Shown here piece by piece: positions 8,773 through 16,107 of a stretch of 30,389 bases of DNA; the first letter of the stretch is position 1, and every line of letters begins with the position of its first letter. The notes beneath the pieces were generated by a model. That model saw nothing but the letters and a program-made list of their open reading frames with translations, made no database searches and was not told the DNA's origin. The stretch lies in the NCBI GenBank assembly GCA_027578815.1, contig JANBTH010000154.1, forward strand, positions 1-30,389. The letters run 5' to 3'. The translations under genes and the position numbers were made by a program. The DNA comes from Coemansia sp. RSA 1804. Taxonomy: Eukaryota > Kickxellomycota > Kickxellomycetes > Kickxellales > Kickxellaceae.

Positions 8773-9753
8773 ATGAGTCCTGACGAAATCGACTTACAAG
8801 AAAAAATAGCCAATACCAGAGCGGCATGGGCTTTTCTTGGTATAGATAATGATTTGAATAAACTAAAAGGTACCACAGCTTATGAACAAGCCGTTAAAAC
8901 CGCACATAGAGCAAAGGAGAGACACCCCGAAGAGCGGCTGAAAGAAGAAATAGATGTAGTATGGGCATTTTGGGCTAAAGAAGGAATGGATGATTTAAAC
9001 AAACTCCATCCCATAGACAAAAAGAGAGCAGAGGATATGGCTGCAAAGTCGAAGGGGGTGTCAAGAGGAAGTGCTAAGACTCCACCACCGCCAGTCAAGT
9101 CGCAGCAGCAAGCACAAACCAAACTGCAAGCAAAACATACAATTGCTTGCAAGCCTCATCCAAGCAAAGTAGAGAAGGACTTACAGTTGGCAGAGCAAGC
9201 AAAAAGAATAGGAGAGCTGGAGGCTAAGCGCGAAAAAGCACGCAAGGAAAGGGCAAAGAGAGAAGAACGGGTCAGGAGCAAAATTAATGATAGGCTTAAA
9301 GGAAGAAACAACCGTAAACTACTATACAGACAAATGCAGGAAGAAAAGAAAAGAAAGCAACAGGAGAATGTTCAGGAAAATATAGGAGAGACAATATGGC
9401 CACTTCATGGTAGCAGTGATTCGCCTTCTAGAAATATTAGTAGTGCTCAGCCTTCTAGAAACACCAGCAGCGCGTCCAGGTTACAGATATCATCAGTAAG
9501 TTCCAGTGCAGCAAGCGAAGAACAACCAATTATAAAAGCAGTAGTAGCAGCAAAGCCCAGAGGACCAATTAATACAGCACCAGGTAGAATGAATTCAGTA
9601 AAGCCCCCTATAGGAAACATCAAACCACCAGTTACTCAAGCGGCACCAGTAAAAGAGAGAGGGGTTCTAGTAAAGCCAAAGGCAAAAGCAAAGGGTCCAA
9701 AAAGAAAGAGAAATAGACTACAAAAGAAAAACAGGTCTTGTGTAATACTGTAG
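8773..9753 (+). CDS. Basic coiled-coil protein with C-terminal CaaX box (CVIL), copy A
   Basis: Protein of 326 aa from ATG 8773-8775; the frame extends two codons upstream only to a TTG. Family not recognised. Visible parts are: two imperfect repeats, W-A-F with D/N-D-L-N-K-L (about 16-49 and 61-94); a charged coiled coil (about 133-200) containing E-Q-A-K-R-I-x-E-L-E; a short I-W-P-L motif at 208-211; a Ser/Pro-rich disordered stretch; a polybasic tract at 301-321; and the last four residues C-V-I-L. A polybasic run followed by CaaX with final Leu is the known signal for geranylgeranylation and plasma-membrane attachment in Ras/Rho proteins, but there is no GTPase domain here. The convergent neighbour at 9962-10588 has the same order of parts and the same SCVIL end, so they are paralogues. 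Membrane-anchored scaffold is inference. Confidence 0.75.
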   Translation: MSPDEIDLQEKIANTRAAWAFLGIDNDLNKLKGTTAYEQAVKTAHRAKERHPEERLKEEIDVVWAFWAKEGMDDLNKLHPIDKKRAEDMAAKSKGVSRGSAKTPPPPVKSQQQAQTKLQAKHTIACKPHPSKVEKDLQLAEQAKRIGELEAKREKARKERAKREERVRSKINDRLKGRNNRKLLYRQMQEEKKRKQQENVQENIGETIWPLHGSSDSPSRNISSAQPSRNTSSASRLQISSVSSSAASEEQPIIKAVVAAKPRGPINTAPGRMNSVKPPIGNIKPPVTQAAPVKERGVLVKPKAKAKGPKRKRNRLQKKNRSCVIL

Positions 9754-9961
9754 TAGCTATTATATTAGTTATTATTGTATTATTGTAGTAGTGTATTAGG
9801 TTTTTTTATTGCAAATGTATAAATAATAGGCACTAACTATGGCTTTGCTTGTTTCACACGTATCCCTTTTTTGAAAATGAATATGCAATATTATTATAGA
9901 TGTTTTATTACATGAATTAGCAATTTATACAACAATAATTCAAAAATGAGTAAGAAAAAAG

Positions 9962-10588
9962 CTACAGAATAACACATGAACCGGTTCTTGGGTTTTTGGT
10001 CAATTTCCTTTTGTGCTTCCTTGATTTACCTTTCTTCTTTGTAAGGGAAGGAGGAGGAGGAGGTGGCAGTGGTGTGGTTTTATTTTTCAGTTTGGTGCTC
10101 ACAACACCGGGACTTGCTAAAGGCGCTTTTTTTATTCTGACAGGAATTCTACTTTTCGGAGGCGGGGGGTTTTCATCAAGAAGCGGCCATCTCGTATTCT
10201 TTGCTACCTTCTTAATAGCCTTTTGTCTTTGTTCGTCCGCCTGTATTTTTGCAAGCCTTTCTTCAATTCCCTTTTTAATCAGCTTTGCTCTGTGCGCCTT
10301 TTCGAGCCTGTCCTCCAGTTCTTGGATTTTCCTAGCTTGCTCCACCAAATTTAGATTAGTTATTGCCTCCTTTGAAAGAGGCCTGCGAACAGTCACGGGT
10401 TTTGGTAATGGCTTGACTTGTGGGGGCTTATATCTACTTTCTGCCACTGTCGCTGATTCCTTATTAATGGCTTTGGCCATGGCTGTGCCCACAGGTTTGC
10501 GTTTAATTGGTTTATCCTCTCCATTGGAAGCCCATGCGGCCCTTTCATTGCGAACCAAAACATCCAGTGCGTTTTTGATGGCAACCAT
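9962..10588 (-). CDS. Basic coiled-coil protein with C-terminal CaaX box (CVIL), copy B
   Basis: Protein of 208 aa from ATG 10586-10588; the frame continues upstream 23 codons only to a TTG, and that extension is hydrophobic and unlike copy A. One W-repeat (R-A-A-W-A near 16-20) is followed by a charged coiled coil (about 78-130) with E-Q-A-R-K-I-x-E-L-E, then R-W-P-L (133-136), a proline-rich stretch with two polyproline runs, a polybasic tract (184-198) and C-V-I-L. Order and key residues match copy A at 8773-9753, but it is shorter and has one W-repeat instead of two. The two genes converge, with 208 bp between their stops. Predicted geranylgeranylated and membrane-bound; partner and function unknown. 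Proline runs could bind SH3 or profilin (inference). Confidence 0.72.
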   Translation of the reverse strand: MVAIKNALDVLVRNERAAWASNGEDKPIKRKPVGTAMAKAINKESATVAESRYKPPQVKPLPKPVTVRRPLSKEAITNLNLVEQARKIQELEDRLEKAHRAKLIKKGIEERLAKIQADEQRQKAIKKVAKNTRWPLLDENPPPPKSRIPVRIKKAPLASPGVVSTKLKNKTTPLPPPPPPSLTKKKGKSRKHKRKLTKNPRTGSCVIL

Positions 10589-11269
10589 TGTTGTTGGTGG
10601 TGGTGGGTTTAAAATAGAAAAGGAAGAATAGTATGCAGAATATAGACGAATGAGCAATAGGGGGTAGAGGAATGGAAAATATGATATATTGAATGAAAAG
10701 ATTCAAAATGTAAAAACAAAGCGTAGTTTTTTAGACATTTATAATATGAACAAAAATATGAGTATTTTGGTGGCAGAGATAAAAAAAATAGAAAAGATAT
10801 TTCCATATGTTCACGTGCGAATAAAATAAAATGCAAAATTAACCGGATACCGCTCGCCACCACCAATACACACCCCCCATTAAAGCTGCGGCTGTGTAAA
10901 GAAGAGAAAGTAAAATGTGGATTTCTATTGCAACCAACCCTCGAATACAAAGAAAGAGGAGAAAGTAGCATGGATTCTTATTAAGCAAGCCTCTTGAACA
11001 AGGGGAGGGTGTAGAAGATAGGGGGTATTGAAATAAAAAAGCTAAAACCAAGAATGGAATTTAGAAGAGAACAAAAAAAAAGCGGGCAACTCGTGCAGCA
11101 GCAAGTCACGCAGCGCATGCACCACGCAGCACCCATAAAGCAGAAACTTGGGGGTGCGAGGAAGCGGCAGAAGAGCTTGCAGGCTAAAATAGGGAGGGAG
11201 AAAACGAGGGTTTGCGATGACTGGAGCAGAATAAAAAGGCTGGATGGTTCAGAGTTGCTTATTTAACGG
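10589..11269. other. Intergenic region, divergent promoter with a short upstream ORF
   Basis: AT-rich divergent promoter between copy B of the CaaX pair (-) and the RFWD3-like gene (+). An ATG at 11054 opens a 70-codon frame that closes at 11264-11266, three bases before the first ATG of the RFWD3-like gene. Its product is basic and resembles nothing known to me; if transcribed it would act as an upstream ORF. Minus-strand frames here look like by-products of AT-rich sequence. Confidence 0.45.
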
Positions 11270-13171
11270 ATGACAACAACACGCACGACTATTTTCGACA
11301 GACACAGACGGACGGGGCAGAAAAGAACAGCAGCAACAGCAACAGCGGATAGAAACGAAATGGAGCACGGCGGAGTGGCCACATCGAGCCCAGCAGCACA
11401 CAGCGCACGCGGACTGAAGGAGCTCGAAGAGGAGGAGCTCGAAGAGGAGGAGGAGCAGCTGGTCTGGGACAGGATCCCGATGCAGAGGAACAGCGAGTCG
11501 GCCATGAGCACCGAGTGGGCGGCAAGCGAGGGCGAGGTGGACGACGACTTTGCCGAGCGGCCGAGGCCCGCGCCGCCGGTAGCAATGCCGCCGATTCCGC
11601 CGATTCCGCCGGCGCAGCAGGAAACGGAGGCGGACGACGAGCGCAGCACGTGCCCGGTGTGCATGGAGCGGTGGACGGCGGGCGGCGCGACGCGCGTGGT
11701 GTCGCTGCGGTGCGGGCACCTGTTCTGCAAGCGCTGCATCGCGCGGTGGATGCGGGGCGCGGCGGCGAAGAAGCGGCGCGCGCAGTGTCCCGAGTGCGCG
11801 CAGCCGGTCGGCCGGCGCGACGTGCGGCCGATCTACGCGCGCAGCATCAGCGCGGTGGACGGCGAGCAGCTGCAGCGCGCGCAGAGCGAGAGCAGGCGGC
11901 TGGCGGAGCGCGCGGCCGAGCTCCAGGCGCAGCTCGGCATGCTGGAGACGCGGTACGCGGCGATGTGCGCCAACTCGAGCCGCCTGGGCGCCGAGCTGGC
12001 CGAGGCCGCCGACCGCGCGGCGTGGCTGGAGGCCGAGAACGCGGCGCTGGCGGCGCGGCTGGCGGAGCGGCGCGGCAGCCATGGCAGCGACAATGACAGC
12101 GACGATGCCAGCGATGCCTTCCGCCCCGTCGTGCGGCTGCGCGCCACGCACCGCAGCCCGGCGGCGGACGGCGCAATGCGGCGGCTGGCGCTGCATCCGC
12201 ACGCGCCCACCGCGTACGCGACGTACTCGCGCCGCGCGCAGCAGCTGCACACGCTGGCGCAGATCGACATCCACGAGACGCGCGCCGCGCCGCTGGTGCT
12301 GCCGCCGCTGCACGCCGCCGAGATCCGCGCCGCCGAGCCGAGCCCGCACGCCGCCGCGCCGCGCTACATGCTGACGGCGAGCACCGACCGCACGGCGGCG
12401 GTGGTGGCGCTGGCCGGCGGCGCGCCCAACGTTGCTGCGCGGCTGGCGCTGCCGGCGCCGGCGTGGGCGTGCGCCTGGGACCCGGCCGCGCCGGCGCTGT
12501 GCTACGTCGGCGCCGCGCGCGGCCTGGTGCTGGCCTTCGATCTGCGGCACCCTGCGCGCGCCCTGCATGTGTGGGACGGCCCGCGCCACGGGGCCGCCGC
12601 CGTCGACTTCTCGCCCGTCGCCAGCATCGCCGCCGTGCCGGCCGGCGCCGGCGCCACGCGTCTGGTGGTGGCCAATGCGGCCCACGCCTATGCGCTGCCG
12701 CCGCCCGGCGCCGCCGATCCGTGGGTCCAGCTGACGCCGGATGCCGCCGCGCCGCGCCGCGCCTGCTTCGCGCTGTCGTACGACGCGGCGCTGGGCTGCG
12801 TGGCCGCGTCGTTCCGCTCGGCGGCGGCGCTGGAGCACGAGCTGTACGCGGCGCCGCCCGATGTGTGGCGGCTGCGCCGGCGCCTGGCGGTCGCGTCACG
12901 CCAGACGCTGTGGGCGCGCCCGGCGCTGTTCTCGTACGTCGACGCGCGGCGCGTGCGGCGCGGCCTGTTCTGCGCCGGCGTCGAGGCGTCGCGGACGCTG
13001 CGCGCGTGGGACGCCGGCGCGCCGGGCCCAGCGGCGCCGCGCGTGCTCCTGGATCTGCCGCACGACGCCGGGCCCGTGCTCGATGTGCGCGGCTTCCAGT
13101 GGGCGCCCGGCGGCCAGACCGTCCTGGCCACGCTGACGCAGGCCGCCGTGCGCATCTACGACGTGCGCTAG
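11270..13171 (+). CDS. RFWD3-like RING-coiled coil-WD40 E3 ubiquitin ligase
   Basis: Protein of 633 aa (or 603 if ATG 11360 is used; that ATG has the better context, purine at -3 and G at +4). An acidic Glu-rich N terminus is followed by a C3HC4 RING at 128-176: CPVC, then C-G-H-L-F-C-K-R-C, then CPEC. A coiled coil spans about 195-265, and a WD40-type beta-propeller about 300-633, with segments such as S-T-D-R-T-A, C-A-W-D-P and V-L-A-F-D-L-R. This order matches RFWD3, the ubiquitin ligase that acts on RPA and RAD51 during replication stress and crosslink repair. The nuclear role is by homology. From about 11640 the gene is extremely GC-rich and dominated by Ala/Arg codons, so the WD repeats are hard to delimit. 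It converges with the CCDC25-like gene, 52 bp between stops. Confidence 0.82.
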   Translation: MTTTRTTIFDRHRRTGQKRTAATATADRNEMEHGGVATSSPAAHSARGLKELEEEELEEEEEQLVWDRIPMQRNSESAMSTEWAASEGEVDDDFAERPRPAPPVAMPPIPPIPPAQQETEADDERSTCPVCMERWTAGGATRVVSLRCGHLFCKRCIARWMRGAAAKKRRAQCPECAQPVGRRDVRPIYARSISAVDGEQLQRAQSESRRLAERAAELQAQLGMLETRYAAMCANSSRLGAELAEAADRAAWLEAENAALAARLAERRGSHGSDNDSDDASDAFRPVVRLRATHRSPAADGAMRRLALHPHAPTAYATYSRRAQQLHTLAQIDIHETRAAPLVLPPLHAAEIRAAEPSPHAAAPRYMLTASTDRTAAVVALAGGAPNVAARLALPAPAWACAWDPAAPALCYVGAARGLVLAFDLRHPARALHVWDGPRHGAAAVDFSPVASIAAVPAGAGATRLVVANAAHAYALPPPGAADPWVQLTPDAAAPRRACFALSYDAALGCVAASFRSAAALEHELYAAPPDVWRLRRRLAVASRQTLWARPALFSYVDARRVRRGLFCAGVEASRTLRAWDAGAPGPAAPRVLLDLPHDAGPVLDVRGFQWAPGGQTVLATLTQAAVRIYDVR

Positions 13172-13223
13172 GCGCCTATCCTCTCTGCAGCCTCTTTATT
13201 TACTCAGCTCAAACCCTACCCTG

Positions 13224-13901
13224 CTACATGAAGTCGTCAAAGTCGCTGGCGTGCGCGCCCAGCCCGCCGTCGCTGCTGTCGGCTGCGAAGATGTCGTCGT
13301 CCGCGCCCGGCGCCTCCTTCTTGGCGTCGGCGAACACGCGCGCGTAGTCGCGGGCGTCCTTGTCGCTGCGGCGCTGCTCGGCCGCGCGGCGCTCCTCGGC
13401 GCGCTGCGCATTGGCGGCGCGCTTCCGGACATTCCGCTCCCGCTTGTCGCGGTCCATGCGCATCTGCAGCAGCTCGGGACTCGGGTCCTCGCGCCTGGTC
13501 TTGTTCAGCCTGTTGACCACCGCGTTCTCCCTCGCCGCCACGCACACGCGCCTGACCCGCCTGCTGTTCTTGAACGACACCTGCCCAACCGCCATGTCGC
13601 CCCGCTTCACCAGGTTGTCCCACGGCGTGTATATCACCGTGACGTTGCTCTTCTTGTTGCCCTCGATGCTGTTCGCCTTGCACAGCTGCGCCAGATCGTC
13701 CACCAGCGCGCCGGGCATCGAGTCCCACTCGCCGCCATCGCCCAGCCGCACGTACACGTGCGCCGACGACAGCTTGTCCACGTGGAACCACACGTCCTCG
13801 GGCCACCCGTGCTTGATCAGCTCCTCGTTCTCGTACTTGTCCTTGCCCATGTATATCGTTGCCGCCGGCTCCGTCGCCGTGCTTGTAAAGTAGTACACCA
13901 T
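13224..13901 (-). CDS. CCDC25-like protein (NFACT-R/DUF814 domain)
   Basis: Protein of 225 aa from ATG 13899-13901, close to the length of human CCDC25 (208). The N-terminal block has MVYYFTS, I-Y-M-G-K-D-K-Y-E-N-E, L-I-K-H-G-W-P-E-D-V-W-F-H-V-D-K-L-S-S-A-H-V-Y, and later V-Y/I-Y-T-P-W-x-N-L; these are the hallmark residues of the NFACT-R family. A basic coiled coil covers about 140-190 and an acidic tail ends in D-F-D-D-F-M, as in animal CCDC25, which ends in D-E-F-M. NFACT-R domains are linked to nucleic-acid or tRNA/ribosome binding (NEMF/Rqc2 relatives); the role of the stand-alone fungal protein is not settled. High GC like its convergent neighbour. Confidence 0.95.
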   Translation of the reverse strand: MVYYFTSTATEPAATIYMGKDKYENEELIKHGWPEDVWFHVDKLSSAHVYVRLGDGGEWDSMPGALVDDLAQLCKANSIEGNKKSNVTVIYTPWDNLVKRGDMAVGQVSFKNSRRVRRVCVAARENAVVNRLNKTRREDPSPELLQMRMDRDKRERNVRKRAANAQRAEERRAAEQRRSDKDARDYARVFADAKKEAPGADDDIFAADSSDGGLGAHASDFDDFM

Positions 13902-14505
13902 GGTCCCTTTCGCTATCTCTTCTGCTTCTGCTTTGCTTCTTCCGGATGCCTGGGTAGCGTGTGTGCGTATTTTGTTTCAGGCGCAGAAAAAAAGAAGGAC
14001 GTTGTGAGCTCTAATTCCCCCATTCTTTCATTTGCTCGTGCTGCCGCTGATCTGATCTCCATTTCGGGCTGCCCAAACCCCCGGTATTGCGTCTGCACCG
14101 TCTATGGGCGGCTGTCAGGTGATGCCGACATCTCGATGCTATTAAATAAATCTATTTACTTTCACGTCTCGATGTAATTGCATATGCTATACTCAAAATA
14201 TGATTGTAAATGCCAGTTTTTGCTAGCACCAGGCTAGTTGCGCGGTTGCTGGTCAAGGCACAGCCAACACCATTCCTCCTCCTCTAGCTTTGGCGCCTGT
14301 GGCTGCGACTCTGCAGTCAATACCTCCATGCTCGTCGCTGATGTAAAATCCCGTCATCAGGAGACCGCCCCTGGCGATCAGGCGGTATGGTCCCATAGAT
14401 CCGCGTTGTTCGTTGGTTCGGGTGTTTCCTCCCCTACATTATCAACAACCATGTTTATTTACCTCTGAACGATATTATTTTTACTACTTGCACTTTTTTC
14501 CAACA
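13902..14505. other. Intergenic region, 0.6 kb
   Basis: Divergent gap between the CCDC25-like gene (-) and the broken Myb-repeat gene (+). A moderately GC-rich piece at about 14220-14440 has a minus-strand frame of about 47 codons after an ATG at about 14397, with no recognisable motif. It may be a remnant, or chance. Nothing else seen. Confidence 0.45.
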
Positions 14506-15733
14506 ATGCGCTACATCTTTGCGTTAAATCTGCAGCCAGCAACTAGGCGATTCGCAGCGTCTGTTCTATGCACCGCCAAACTGCGTCTAGCAGTCCACTG
14601 GAAAAAGCCGCCTCCAAACCGTACAAGAAGCTTTCTTCAAACTAGACCCGCTAGCTCGATAGCATCGACTATCAGTGAGAGACACATGTGGACCGACGCT
14701 GAGGTTTCTCGGCTGGTCGGGTATGTCGAATCCAACTTTGTTTCAAAGGGACGAAGGATTTGCTGGATAGCGGTTGGAAATCAACTTGGGCTTCCCCCCC
14801 AAGAAATGTTATACGCGATACTATAATTGGAAACGAAGCAATGCCAGAGACAAAACAGACCCATTCAATGTGGTCAGGACCAAGGCGGGGTATTTGGTCA
14901 AAAGGCGTACTAGTGCGCTGAATAAAGCACGTAACCCAGGAAGAGCGTGAACTCCCGAGGAGATAACCAGACTCCGCAAGGCTAGAGGAGATCCAGATCA
15001 AAGATGCGGAAGATGGGAAGAGGTTGCTGAATACGTCGGTAATGGGAGAAATAAGAAGCAATGCTCTTCTGTGTGGATTAGGACGCAAAATCGTAAAAAG
15101 TTGGCAGCGCTGCAAGGTTCAGCTACCGATTTCCCTGCTTGTGACAATAGAGCAAACCTGGATATAAGCGGGACACACATTCCAGATAATTGGACTCGAG
15201 ACGAAGCCGATCAACTTGCTGCATTGTTTAAAGAAATGTTAAGCCATGATCCAAAGTTCTTGCTAGACGCTGCTTGCAAACTATATCCGCAGACACCACG
15301 AATTCAAGTACGGCGCAAATTGGAATTGATTAAAAAGATTGCAATAAGGAAGGCAAAGAAGACACACGTTCTGGAGAAACTCCCGGAGCTGCAACAGATG
15401 ATTAAGAATTACGGCGGACTCGAGAAGGCTGACTGGACAGTAGTCGGCAAGGTGGCTGGGCTGACAGAACGCGAGTGTCTTAATAAGTTTAGGTGGGTGT
15501 TTGTGCCGACTAGAAGAATGACATATTGGACACGCGATGAAGAAGATCGGCTGGTACAGTCTCTGCGAAAGCAAAGACAGCCTGGAAAGGTTTCATACAA
15601 CTGGGTAAAAGCAGCCATTGATGTTGGGAAATTCACAAGTAAACAATGCTGTAACAAATTTCACAACAACGTGAAGATTAGAAAGGCTGTTGAGCAGCCG
15701 CTTTCCGACACTCTTTCAAACCCATTGGAATAG
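14506..15733 (+). pseudogene. Disrupted multi-Myb/SANT-repeat protein gene
   Basis: Inverted, broken paralogue of the intact gene at 28483-29709. It starts at ATG 14506-14508 with a basic, acid-free N terminus and the first Myb-like repeat (M-W-T-D-A-E). At 14794-14800 there are seven C where the intact copy has six, which shifts the frame and ends translation at about 14826. In the original frame a second lesion follows: TGA at 14948-14950 where the intact copy has TGG (Trp of the R-A-W-T repeat). Downstream the frame is open to 15733 and encodes the remaining repeats (N-W-T-R-D-E, A-D-W-T-V-V, Y-W-T-R-D-E-E) nearly identical to the intact copy. The last residues differ. Two independent lesions make a sequencing error unlikely as the sole cause. 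Confidence 0.88.
15106..15712 (+). repeat. Inverted 607-bp near-identical duplication (partner 28492-29098)
   Basis: This stretch matches the reverse complement of 28492-29098 with about 11 mismatches and no gaps by eye (about 98% identity). The flanking coding DNA just upstream (about 14690-14815) matches its counterpart with about 13 mismatches in 125 bp, and similarity ends abruptly at the 3' edge. It covers the 3' half of the Myb-repeat gene. Confidence 0.85.
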
Positions 15734-16107
15734 TAAGTTAGCTTGTATATAGCGGGAAAGCTGTGCCTATTTAAAGCGACAGTCACAAGTAAGCACTTGC
15801 TTTGTGTATTTTTGTCTATCCGCAGATGCCATATAGTTAGGAAGCGGGTATATCACAGGTATAAAAGAGGCTAGCGGAGTTATTTAGTTTTCTTCAATTA
15901 TTTCCTTTGACTTCACACGGAATTTTTTTTACCATTCTTGCTTTTGGCAACTGGATTTTGGAAAGTGGGTTTGGCGAGGAAGCAAGTTGCTTTGGTTTAT
16001 GATATGAAAAGAAGAGAAATGAATAAGAAAGACAGCCTGCCAGATAAAAATGGTCAAAACGGGAGTTAAAGAAAGGGAGAGAGCTGGATCGGATTACCTA
16101 TACCGGA
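15734..16107. other. Intergenic region between convergent genes, 0.37 kb
   Basis: Lies between the 3' end of the broken Myb-repeat gene and the 3' end of the JmjC gene. AT-moderate, no frame, repeat or RNA signature seen. Presumably 3' UTR sequence. Confidence 0.55.

Noticed and set aside
10589..10657. N-terminal extension of copy B of the CaaX pair by 23 codons
   Set aside because: Opens only at TTG and adds a hydrophobic segment absent from copy A; the ATG at 10586-10588 gives an N terminus alignable with copy A.
11249..12838. Minus-strand open frame of 529 codons opposite the RFWD3-like gene
   Set aside because: A by-product of extreme GC and Arg/Ala codon bias; almost pure Arg/Ala/Gly/His with no domain, while the plus strand has RING and WD40 signatures.
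14220..14440. GC-richer patch with a 47-codon minus-strand ATG frame
   Set aside because: No motif, both strands equally plausible, too short to call; noted only as a possible remnant.
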